From NCBI RefSeq assembly GCF_012275445.1, contig NZ_JAAZQK010000005.1, positions 481,708-545,707 of the forward strand: a stretch of DNA of 64,000 nt. Direction: 5' to 3'. The translations under genes and the position numbers were made by a program. This DNA is from Rhizobacter sp. SG703 (GTDB taxonomy: Bacteria; Pseudomonadota; Gammaproteobacteria; Burkholderiales; Burkholderiaceae_C). Positions 36,792-44,572 of the stretch are shown here, piece by piece; the stretch's first letter is position 1, and the number at the start of each line of letters is the position of its first letter. Under the pieces are notes generated by a model, which ran no database searches, had not been told where the DNA came from, and saw nothing but the letters and a program-made list of their open reading frames with translations.

Positions 36792-37951
36792 GATCCGCAC
36801 CCGATGCGGCTGGTGTGCAGCGCGACGTCGTCGAGCCACACGGTGTTGCCGTTGCCGCCATAGGCTTCCCAGCCCAGCTTCAGGTCGGTGACCTGCGGCT
36901 TCCACGACGGCCGGCTCGCGAGCCAGGCTTGGTCGATGTCGGCGGTCTGCATCGAGTCCAGCTGCAGCGCGGCCACCGACGTGCCGTTGACCCAGGTCTG
37001 CAGCGTGCCCATCGCCGAGTTCAGCCCGAACTCGATGCAGGTCCAGGTGGCGGCCGGCAGCTTCGCGCTCAGCGAGATGCCGGTCGGGCTCAGCGACGGC
37101 AGCGTCGCGTCGTCCTTCGAACGGTTCCACATCAGGATGCCGCTCTGGCCGCCCATGCGCAGGTCCTGCATGCTGCCGTCGACCGATTCGATCGCGTCGT
37201 GCATCGACATGAAGGTCACGTGCGGATCGCCCAGCGCGGTCGCGAGCCGGATGTAGAAGCGGCCGTAGACCACCGGGCCCATCGTCGCGACCTTGTTGTT
37301 GATGATGAACGCATGGCCGCAGTAGCTGCTGCCCGGGTCGATGCGCACCGACTGCTTGCCGCCGTGCGAGACGGCGCTGTCGATGGTCGCCTTGCCGCTG
37401 TTGTCGAAGCAGTTCGGGCCGCCCACGCTCCACAGCGCCGGGTTCGGCACCGCGCCGGCGGCGGTCGACTCGAAGTCGTCGCACAGCGCCAGGTCGGTGC
37501 AGGCCAGCGTCGCGGGGGCAGGGGCCGGTGCGGGCGCAGGCGCGGGTGCCGGAGCGGGTGTCGGCGCCGGTGCCGGGGCAGGTGCCGGCGTGGGAGCAGG
37601 CGCCGGTGCCGGCGTGGGGGCCGGCGCTGGTGCAGGCGCTGGTGCAGGTGCCGGAGCGGGCGCCGGGGAAGGCGCCGGCGCCGGTGACGGAGAAGGCGCG
37701 GGCGCGGGCGCGGGCGCGGGGGCCGGTGACGGTGCAGGCGCCGGTGAAGGCGCCGGAGCGGGGGACGGCGCGGGCGAGGGAGACGGCGCTGGTGCGGGCG
37801 CCGGTGCCGGCGTGCCGGTCACCGGACCGAGCGCCGACCCGTTGTCGTTGCCGCCGCTCCAGGTCGTGTCCTGCGAATTGCCGCCGCAACCGCTCAGCAG
37901 TACCGCCGACACCGCGATGAACAACGGGCCCAGGCCCGCGCCGCGGCTCAT
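36788..37951 (-). CDS. lipoprotein with concanavalin-like (Cip1-type) carbohydrate-binding domain
   Basis: The 387-residue protein has a lipobox VLLSGC (Cys about 22), a Pro-Ala/Ser linker of about 100 residues and a C-terminal beta-sandwich of about 235 residues. The latter starts CTDLALCDDFESTAAGAVPNPALWSV and includes YGRFYIRLATAL, TWTCIEFGLNSAMGTLQTWVNG and NTVWLDDVALHTSRIGC. The pattern resembles Cip1-like or polysaccharide-lyase-like jelly rolls, but I cannot name catalytic residues. It overlaps both the upstream pectate lyase and downstream dsbD genes by 4 bp. A role in binding or cleaving plant polysaccharide at the cell surface is likely. Confidence 0.65.
   Translation of the reverse strand: MSRGAGLGPLFIAVSAVLLSGCGGNSQDTTWSGGNDNGSALGPVTGTPAPAPAPAPSPSPAPSPAPAPSPAPAPSPAPAPAPAPAPSPSPAPAPSPAPAPAPAPAPAPAPAPTPAPAPAPTPAPAPAPAPTPAPAPAPAPAPAPAPATLACTDLALCDDFESTAAGAVPNPALWSVGGPNCFDNSGKATIDSAVSHGGKQSVRIDPGSSYCGHAFIINNKVATMGPVVYGRFYIRLATALGDPHVTFMSMHDAIESVDGSMQDLRMGGQSGILMWNRSKDDATLPSLSPTGISLSAKLPAATWTCIEFGLNSAMGTLQTWVNGTSVAALQLDSMQTADIDQAWLASRPSWKPQVTDLKLGWEAYGGNGNTVWLDDVALHTSRIGCGS
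37512..37812 (-). repeat. Pro-Ala/Ser linker repeat
   Basis: Diverged GC-rich hexamers encode the linker between lipobox and beta-sandwich of the Cip1-type lipoprotein. Units vary (GCAGGC, GCCGGT, GGGGAC), so the array looks older than that at 33.7-34.0 kb. Confidence 0.8.
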
Positions 37952-39465
37952 GGCTTCACCGTCAGCTTGCCGACGCCGGCTTGCGCCAGCACCGAGGCCT
38001 TCACCGACGCCGCCGGCAGCAGCGCGCTGCGGCTGTACGGCACCGTCCAGCCCACATCGTTCGCGAAGCTGCACTGCGCCATGTTCAGCGCCGCGCCGTT
38101 CAGCAGCGAGCCGGCTTCGGCGATCGCGCCGGTCTTGCTCGACGAGCCCGGGTTCTTCATCACGCTCGCGCAGCTGTTGGCGCCCTGGATCTCGAACACG
38201 TTGTTCTCCGAGATGATCTTCGCCAGGTAGGCCACGCCGATGCTGTAGCCGTACGGGTAGGCCGCATTGGCCGTGCTGCCCTGGTACAGGTTGTTGTAGA
38301 CGTGCACCTTGCCGAAGCGCACGCGCGGCGCGCGCTCGGTGATGTTGGTGAACAGGTTGTTGTGAAAGGTCACCGTCAGGTGGCCGTTGTCCGAGGTCTT
38401 GCTGTCCGACGAGCCGATCAGGTTGTTCTTGTCGTGCTGGTCGAAGACGTTGTTCGAGATCGTCACGTAGTCCGAACCGTTCTTCACGTCCAGCGAGCCG
38501 TCATGGCATTGCTTGCGCTTGCCGTTGACGACCGGCAGCAGGTCGTCGGTGACGGGGGCGTCGGTGAACCGGTTGTGGTCGATCCAGACGTGGGTCGAGT
38601 CGTCCACCGTGATGCCGTCGAACTCCGAATTCCAGTTGCCGCTGGAGCCGTCGTTCGGGTCCCACAGCGGCGACACGTCGCACGGGTCGACGATGGTCAG
38701 GTTGCGGACGATCACGTTGTCGACGCCGTTGATCTTGATGTTCGCGTTGACGAAGCCGGCGGTCGCGCCGACGCCGATCAGCGTCGTGTTGCTGCCGAGC
38801 TTCAGCTCGCCGCGGTTGGCCTGGTCCGAGGTGCTCTTGAAGGCGCCGCCGTTGTCGGCAGCCGCCATGTCGATGCGGCCTGTCACCTTGATGATCTTCG
38901 CGCTGTCGCCGCCCGCCTTGATCGCGGCCAGCAGTTCGGTCGCGGTGTCGACCTTGTAGATCGCCGCGGCCGTGGCGGCCGAGCCGCCGCGCGTGCCGCC
39001 GGCCTGGCTGGCCCAGCCGGTGCCGGGGGCCACGTCGGTGCTGGCATCGGCCGACGGCGCGGGGGCCGGAGCCGGTGCGGGGGCCGGGGCCGGAGCAGGC
39101 GCAGGAGCCGGCGTCGGGGCCGGTGCAGGAGCGGGTGCCGGTGCCGGTGCCGGCGAAGGAGCCGGCGCCGGGGCGGGTGCCGCGGCCGAACCGACCGCGC
39201 ACTTCTTCGTCTTGCCGGGGTACGGGTCCGAGCCGAAGGTCGCGGTGGTGCAGGCGATGTTGCCCGACAGCGTCTTCGTGACGAACTTGTCCTTGATGCC
39301 GAACGAGACCGAGCGCTTGGTCGTGCCGACCTTGCAGGTCTCGCCTTCATCGGCGCACTTCGAGTAGCCGGACGGCCAGTCCTTCGCGAACGCGGGCGAT
39401 GCGACGGTGGCGAACAGCGCGGCGACGGCCAGCGCGGCGGCGCGGGGGCGGTGGAATTGATTCAT
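37948..39465 (-). CDS. secreted pectate lyase, PL1 family
   Basis: This 505-residue exported enzyme has a signal peptide (ending AFAKD) and a small Cys-containing N-terminal domain (about 28-95, WPSGYSKCADEGETCKV). A Pro-Ala linker and a PL1 parallel beta-helix follow. The helix shows GVDNVIVRNLTIVDP, the WIDH motif (THVWIDHNRF) and RAPRVRFGKVHVYNNLY, which holds the catalytic Arg region. It cleaves polygalacturonate by beta-elimination, normally with Ca2+. It lies between the GH6 gene (46 bp gap) and the Cip1-type gene (4 bp overlap). Confidence 0.93.
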   Translation of the reverse strand: MNQFHRPRAAALAVAALFATVASPAFAKDWPSGYSKCADEGETCKVGTTKRSVSFGIKDKFVTKTLSGNIACTTATFGSDPYPGKTKKCAVGSAAAPAPAPAPSPAPAPAPAPAPAPTPAPAPAPAPAPAPAPAPAPSADASTDVAPGTGWASQAGGTRGGSAATAAAIYKVDTATELLAAIKAGGDSAKIIKVTGRIDMAAADNGGAFKSTSDQANRGELKLGSNTTLIGVGATAGFVNANIKINGVDNVIVRNLTIVDPCDVSPLWDPNDGSSGNWNSEFDGITVDDSTHVWIDHNRFTDAPVTDDLLPVVNGKRKQCHDGSLDVKNGSDYVTISNNVFDQHDKNNLIGSSDSKTSDNGHLTVTFHNNLFTNITERAPRVRFGKVHVYNNLYQGSTANAAYPYGYSIGVAYLAKIISENNVFEIQGANSCASVMKNPGSSSKTGAIAEAGSLLNGAALNMAQCSFANDVGWTVPYSRSALLPAASVKASVLAQAGVGKLTVKP

Positions 39466-39511
39466 CGGAGTTGTTCCAGGATGGATGTCGAAGAAGGTGA
39501 TGCGTGGGAGG

Positions 39512-41257
39512 TCACTTGATCGCCGGCGACGCGTTGCGCAGCAGCATCAGGAACTGGTCGTGGAACCACTGGCCGGCATGCGGCGCGCCGCTCAGCGCGT
39601 CGACGTTGCCCGAGCCGCACATCGCGTCGAAGCGCTTGCCTTCGGCGTTCGGCGTCGTGGCCGTGCTGTCGCTGGTGCCGTCGGAAGCGCCGGGCGGCTT
39701 CACGAACACGAACGCGTCGAGGTGGGTGCGCGTCGCATCCGGGTTGGCGCGCGGGCGCTCGCCGATGCCGGTGTCCTTCACGTTGCACCAGTTGCCCCGC
39801 GCGGCGCGGCGGTCGATGCGCATGTCGTCGACGTCGGCGGCCGGGCCGGTGGGCCGCTTCGGGCTGCCCCAGCCGTTGCGCGAGGTGTCGATGATGAACG
39901 ACAGCGTGTCCGGGAAGCCGGCGGCGACGAACTCGCTGCGCAGCTTGTCGGTGTAGCTGAGCTCGTCGATCATCCGGTTCCACTCGTAGAACTCGGTGGT
40001 TCCGCCCGACTTCACGTTGTTGTCGGTGCCGTCGAAGTACGGCTCGTCCAGCGGCGTGTAGTTCGCGGTGTTGCTCGCGAAGCCGCGGATGATGCCGAGG
40101 TTGCCGCTCGGCGTCGCGCCCTTCACCAGGGTCTTGAAGCCGTCGATCGCCTTCGCGCGGTTGTTGTCCCAGCCGAGCCAGCCCGAGTGCGCGATGTCGA
40201 GGTACATGTACACGTTCTTCAGCGTCGACAGCTTGTTCAGCGTGTACTGGATGCCCTGCACGTAGACGCCCTTGCTGTTCACCGAATCGCACACCGTCTT
40301 GCCGATGCCGACGTTGGTCAGCATGTTCGGGAACGAGTCGGGCTCGATCACCGCGACGATGCGCAGGCCGGCGTAGGCCGGGCGGGCGAGGATCTCGGCG
40401 ATGCGGTCGATGTACAGCGTCTTGTACTTCGTCATGCCGTCGTTGGCCGAGCTCAGCTCGCCGTTCGACGCCAGCGCCGCGCAGTCGCGGTCGGGCAGGT
40501 CGTAGACGACCAGCTGGATCGTCATCGGCTTCAGCGTGCTGCCGCTCTGCGCCTTCTGCTGCGCGACGGCCGCATCGAGGTGGTCGACCAGGCCCATCGC
40601 GCCGCCGGTGCTCTTGGCGCCATCGATCGCGGCGATGCGGTCCAGCCACACGGCGGTCGGGAACTTGGCAGCCGCCTTCACCAGCGCGGTGTCGGTGGCC
40701 GATGCGGTCACGCGGGTCAGCGATTGCGCGACCTGCATGCCGTAGTCGGGGTCGACGTAGAACAGCGCATCGGCGAACGGATTGCCGGTGGTGATCAGGC
40801 CGGTCGCGGGGGCCGGCGCCGGTGCGGGCGCAGGGGCCGGCGAAGGCGCAGGAGCGGGTGCGGGCGAAGGCGCAGGAGCGGGTGCGGGCGACGGCGCGGG
40901 GGCCGGTGCCGGAGAAGGCGCGGGGGCCGGTGCCGGAGAAGGCGTTGGCGCAGGGGCGGGGGCAGGCGACGGGGTCGGTGCCGGTGCCGGGGCGGGCGAC
41001 GGAGAAGGCGACGGAGAGGGCGCCGGCGCCGGGGAGGGCGACGGCGACGGTGCCGGAGAAGGGGTCGGTGCCGGCGACGGTGCGGGCGAAGGCGACGGGG
41101 CCGGGGAGGGTGACGGCGTCGGCGCGGGTGCCGGCGCGTTGCTGGTCGGCGACGGCGCCGGGTGGTCATTGCTGTCGTTGCCACCGCAGGCGGCGAGAAC
41201 GAGCGAGAACAGCAGGCTCACACCGGCGCGTCCGCGCTGGCGTTTTTGGCTTTTCAT
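39512..41257 (-). CDS. lipoprotein GH6 cellulase (cellobiohydrolase/endoglucanase)
   Basis: The 581-residue protein has a lipobox VLAAC, a Pro-Ala/Ser/Thr linker of about 115 residues (DNA about 40804-41138) and a complete GH6 domain. D258 in VVYDLPDRDC and D307 in VIEPDSFPN match the two catalytic-centre Asp residues of family 6. YLDIAHSGWLGW, SRNGWG and FVKPPGASDG are further family landmarks. It hydrolyses beta-1,4-glucan with inversion. The lipobox predicts membrane or surface anchoring, which is unusual for a cellulase. Confidence 0.93.
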   Translation of the reverse strand: MKSQKRQRGRAGVSLLFSLVLAACGGNDSNDHPAPSPTSNAPAPAPTPSPSPAPSPSPAPSPAPTPSPAPSPSPSPAPAPSPSPSPSPAPAPAPTPSPAPAPAPTPSPAPAPAPSPAPAPAPSPAPAPAPSPAPAPAPSPAPAPAPAPAPATGLITTGNPFADALFYVDPDYGMQVAQSLTRVTASATDTALVKAAAKFPTAVWLDRIAAIDGAKSTGGAMGLVDHLDAAVAQQKAQSGSTLKPMTIQLVVYDLPDRDCAALASNGELSSANDGMTKYKTLYIDRIAEILARPAYAGLRIVAVIEPDSFPNMLTNVGIGKTVCDSVNSKGVYVQGIQYTLNKLSTLKNVYMYLDIAHSGWLGWDNNRAKAIDGFKTLVKGATPSGNLGIIRGFASNTANYTPLDEPYFDGTDNNVKSGGTTEFYEWNRMIDELSYTDKLRSEFVAAGFPDTLSFIIDTSRNGWGSPKRPTGPAADVDDMRIDRRAARGNWCNVKDTGIGERPRANPDATRTHLDAFVFVKPPGASDGTSDSTATTPNAEGKRFDAMCGSGNVDALSGAPHAGQWFHDQFLMLLRNASPAIK

Positions 41258-41294
41258 GGGGATTCCCTCGATGTGTTGAATGCGGATGCAGAGG

Positions 41295-42629
41295 TCACTG
41301 CAGGTACGGCTTCAGCACGGCCATCTGCGGCTTGTCGGTGCTGCCTGCGGGTTCGATCGAATACATGTAGCTGCCCCACCACGGGCCGGCGGCCCACCAG
41401 ACCCAGCCGGCCCAGACGTCGGCGTTGGACTTCAGGTGGTCGAGCGCGCCTGCCACCGCCTGGTCGCAGGTGGCGTTCGACGCGGCGCCCACCTCGCCGA
41501 GCACGGCGCGGTAGCCGTTGCTGCGCGCCCAGGTCGTGAAGGCCTGCAGCCGCTCGGCGCCGATGGTGGCGCTCGGGCAATTCGGGCTGGTGCCGGACGA
41601 ATCGCCGTCGAGGTACTGGTGCACCTCGAACACCATGTTCTTGCCCGGGTCGACGATGCCCTTCATCACGGTGCCGTTCGCGGTGCCGTACCAGTTCTCG
41701 AGCCAGCTGTGCGCGCCGGTCCAGGCATTGCCCGGCACGGTGACGACATTGGTCGCGCCGGTGTTGCGGATCGCGGCCAGCGCGGCGTTGGCGGCGGCCA
41801 GCCACTGCTCGGTCGTGATGTCGTGCGGTTCGTTCATCAGCCCGAACGCGACGTTCGGGTTGCCCTTGAACTGCGTCGCCAGGCGCGACCAGAAATCGGC
41901 GAACGCGGCGTTCGGCACCTGCGCCGAGCCGACGAGGTTGCCGCGGTAGCGCGCGTAGTTGTGCGGATCGATCAGCACCGTGACGCCGGTCGCGGTGACC
42001 TGCTGCACGAAGCTCGTCAGGCGCGACAGCTCGGTCGCGTCGAAGGCCTGGTTCAGCGACGGCTGCAGCCGCTCCCACAGGAAGGGCAGCCGCACCGCGT
42101 TCATGCCCTTGGCCTTGAAGTAGCTGACGCTCGCGGCGGTCGGGTAGACGTAGTCGGTGTTGTAGGTGCCGGGCAGGTTGCCGGGCGCGAACTCGGCGCT
42201 GGCCAGGCTGACGGCGCGCCAGGACAGCGTGGCGGCCGAAGGTGCCGGGGCTGGGGCCGGGGCGGGCGCAGGCGCGGGAGCAGGGGCCGGCGAAGGAGCC
42301 GGTGCCGGTGCGGGCGTGGGCGCCGGAGCAGGCGCGGGTGCAGGTGGGGGTGTAGGTGCGGGTGTAGGTGCCGGCGCGGGCGCAGGGGTGGGAGCCGGTG
42401 CGGGAGCCGGGGCCGGTGAAGGCGTCGGCGCGGGCGCAGGTGCCGGCGAAGGAGAAGGAGCCGGCGCAGGCGCGGGCGCGGGCGACGGTGCAGGCGCGGG
42501 TGCCGGAGCCGGCGTCCCCCCACCCACCGGCGACGGTGCAGGCGCGTCGTCGTTGCCGCCACCGCAGGCAGCCAGCACCAGCAAGGCGCTGAGCGCGATG
42601 CGGCGGGAACGGAAGAGGGTGTCGTTCAT
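41295..42629 (-). CDS. lipoprotein GH5 endoglucanase
   Basis: This 444-residue protein has a lipobox LVLAAC, a Pro-Ala linker (DNA about 42239-42515) and a GH5 TIM barrel. Landmarks are MNAVRLPFLWERLQP, LIDPHNYARY, acid/base Glu in FGLMNEPHD, HQYLDGDSSG, nucleophile Glu in VLGEVGA and GWVWWAAGPWWG. It cleaves internal beta-1,4-glucan bonds. It precedes the GH6 gene by 37 bp; together they supply endo- and exo-type activity. Confidence 0.93.
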   Translation of the reverse strand: MNDTLFRSRRIALSALLVLAACGGGNDDAPAPSPVGGGTPAPAPAPAPSPAPAPAPAPSPSPAPAPAPTPSPAPAPAPAPTPAPAPAPTPAPTPPPAPAPAPAPTPAPAPAPSPAPAPAPAPAPAPAPAPSAATLSWRAVSLASAEFAPGNLPGTYNTDYVYPTAASVSYFKAKGMNAVRLPFLWERLQPSLNQAFDATELSRLTSFVQQVTATGVTVLIDPHNYARYRGNLVGSAQVPNAAFADFWSRLATQFKGNPNVAFGLMNEPHDITTEQWLAAANAALAAIRNTGATNVVTVPGNAWTGAHSWLENWYGTANGTVMKGIVDPGKNMVFEVHQYLDGDSSGTSPNCPSATIGAERLQAFTTWARSNGYRAVLGEVGAASNATCDQAVAGALDHLKSNADVWAGWVWWAAGPWWGSYMYSIEPAGSTDKPQMAVLKPYLQ

Positions 42630-42656
42630 GGGTGTGGAGGTGTCGTCAAACGGGGC

Positions 42657-43826
42657 TCAGAAGCGGGTCGCGAGACCCCACTGCACGATCGTCGCGTCGA
42701 AGGTGTCGATCCCGGGCGAGCCCTTGCCGCCGAGGCGCCAGTCCGAGCGCTGCTGGTAGCGTTCGAGCTTCAGGTCGGTGGTCCAGCGGCCCAGGCGCAA
42801 CTCCAGCTTCAGCCCGAGCGTGATGCCGCCGAAGGCCGACAGCCGCTGGTCCGCCGACGAGAACTCCGGCGTGCCGACCGGTCCCGGGTACACCGCGGTG
42901 TCCTGCACCGGGTCGTAGTAGAACGACGCGGCGTTCTGCGTGTAGTAGCGGAACGACGGCGTCACCGAGAACAGGTCCGACACCGGCTGCACCCACGCGG
43001 TCTCCAGCGTGTTCGCGCGGATACCGAAGGTGTCGCTGTAGTAGCGGTAGCTCGCGCGCAGCGTGCCCGACACCGACTCGAAATGGTGGTTCCAGCGCAG
43101 CATGCCGATGCTGGCGTCGCGCTCGCGCGGCCGGTGGTCGTACAGCTTGTACGGGTCGTCGAAATAGCCCCGGCCCACCGAGTAGGTCAGGCTCAGCTGC
43201 GCGATGTCGCGCGGCGACAGCGCTTGCGTCACGCCCAGCGTCAGCTCCGAGGTGGTCTTGCGTTCGTCCACCACCACGCCGTTGACCGGGTCGATGCGGT
43301 CGCGCGTGCCGGCGATGCCGAGGTTGAAGGTGGTGTTGTTGTCGGCGGTCGCGATGCGGCCTTCGAGCGACAGCGCGCTCGACTTGTAGTCGTTCTCGCT
43401 CGAATGCGCGGTGCCGAGCGCAAGCGCGCCGCGCTCGAAGTAGCGCGTCACCTTCAGGTCGCCGGCCTTGCGCTTGTCTTCCATGCCTGGCGAGCGCGAC
43501 GCGCCCGACACGTCGCTGTAGTAGCGCGGCGTCGCGCCCGACACGTCGTCGATCACGCCCGAGCCTTCGACCGACCAGCGGCCGATCGGCGCCAGCACGT
43601 ACAGCGACGGCGCCTTCACGGTGATGCGGTTCAGCCGGCTGCCTTCGCTGCCGTCGTAATACGGGTAGCGGACGTTGACGGCCTGGCTGTCCTTGTACTG
43701 CAGGTACTTGAACGCGATCAGGCCCTGCTCCGGCGGGTCTTCGGCGCGAGCAGCGCCCGCGAGCAGGACGCCGGGCAGCGCCAGCGCCGCGGCGACGAGG
43801 TTGCCGGAAAGCTTAGTTGCAGCCAC
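42657..43826 (-). CDS. DUF3570 outer-membrane beta-barrel protein
   Basis: The 389-residue protein has a signal peptide (ending ARAE) and repeated amphipathic strands ending in a terminal Phe (WGLATRF), as expected of an outer-membrane barrel. KYLQYKDSQ, RYYSDVSGASRSPGMEDKRKA and LRASYRYYSDTFGIRANTLE are DUF3570-like. Its function is unknown. It overlaps the DUF4266 gene by 14 bp. In other proteobacteria the same two families commonly sit beside a TlpA-like thioredoxin and an ApbE flavin transferase; the ApbE gene is absent here. Confidence 0.85.
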   Translation of the reverse strand: MAATKLSGNLVAAALALPGVLLAGAARAEDPPEQGLIAFKYLQYKDSQAVNVRYPYYDGSEGSRLNRITVKAPSLYVLAPIGRWSVEGSGVIDDVSGATPRYYSDVSGASRSPGMEDKRKAGDLKVTRYFERGALALGTAHSSENDYKSSALSLEGRIATADNNTTFNLGIAGTRDRIDPVNGVVVDERKTTSELTLGVTQALSPRDIAQLSLTYSVGRGYFDDPYKLYDHRPRERDASIGMLRWNHHFESVSGTLRASYRYYSDTFGIRANTLETAWVQPVSDLFSVTPSFRYYTQNAASFYYDPVQDTAVYPGPVGTPEFSSADQRLSAFGGITLGLKLELRLGRWTTDLKLERYQQRSDWRLGGKGSPGIDTFDATIVQWGLATRF

Positions 43827-44031
43827 AACCGCCTCCGCCGACGCCCGAGCCGCCCGAGGCCGCTTCCTTGCTGTTCAGGATGTGCACGTCGAAGCGCCCT
43901 TCGAGCGCGTCGCCGCCGAGGGTCATCTCGGGTTTCGCGAGCAGGCCCTTCTCCCACGGTTGCGGCGGCTGCAGCGCGGAGCAGCCGGTGACGGCAAGCG
44001 ACAGCAGGGCGAGGAATGTGCGGTGTTTCAT
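43813..44031 (-). CDS. DUF4266 lipoprotein with GGCGCN tail
   Basis: This 72-residue product is MKHRTFLALLSLAVTGCSALQ... with lipobox Cys17. The motif QPWEKGLLAKPEM is family-typical. The C-terminus is GSGVGGGGCGCN, leaving C69 and C71 exposed on a glycine-rich tail, a likely metal, thiol or cofactor attachment site. It lies between the TlpA gene and the DUF3570 barrel and probably works with them at the outer membrane. Confidence 0.85.
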   Translation of the reverse strand: MKHRTFLALLSLAVTGCSALQPPQPWEKGLLAKPEMTLGGDALEGRFDVHILNSKEAASGGSGVGGGGCGCN

Positions 44032-44080
44032 CGATGGCAGCGGTGTGGTTCGGGGGCGGCGTTCCGGCATGTCTTGCGGG

Positions 44081-44572
44081 TTACTTCAGCGCGGCGACGA
44101 TCGCGTCTTCGAGCGCCTTGCGCTCTTCGTCGCGGAAGCCGGCATGCATCTGCACCACCTTGCCGTCGGCGCCGATCAGCACCGAAGTCGGCATGCCCTT
44201 GATGCCGTAGCGCTTCGGCGTGTCGCCCTGCGCATCGAAGGCCAGCACGAAGGTCGCGGGCACCTCGGCCAGGAACTTGTCGGCGTCGGCGCGCTTCGCG
44301 TCGAGGTTGATGCCGACGATCTGCAGCCCCTTCGCGCCGTACTTCGCCTGCATCTCGTTCATCCACGGGAACGACTGCTTGCACGGGCCGCACCACGAGG
44401 CCCAGAAGTCGAGGTACACCACCTTGCCCTTCAGGGCACCCAGGTTCACCGCGCCGCGCGAGCCGTTCAGCTGGAATTCCGGCGCCGCGGTGCCGGCATC
44501 GATGGCGGCCGCGGGCAGGGCGGCGAAGAGGCTGGCGCACAGGGCCAGCGTGAGGGCGGACAAGCGGTTCAT
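44081..44572 (-). CDS. TlpA-like exported thioredoxin
   Basis: The 163-residue protein has a signal peptide (ending PAAAI) and a thioredoxin fold with active site WCGPC (C61, C64), a central IVGINLDAKRADADKFLAEV insertion and the cis-Pro in KGMPTSVLIGADGK. It acts as a periplasmic reductant or oxidoreductase. The start overlaps the stop of the choice-of-anchor D gene (TGATG). Likely partners are the cytochrome-like protein, DUF4266 cysteines and DsbD. Confidence 0.92.
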   Translation of the reverse strand: MNRLSALTLALCASLFAALPAAAIDAGTAAPEFQLNGSRGAVNLGALKGKVVYLDFWASWCGPCKQSFPWMNEMQAKYGAKGLQIVGINLDAKRADADKFLAEVPATFVLAFDAQGDTPKRYGIKGMPTSVLIGADGKVVQMHAGFRDEERKALEDAIVAALK

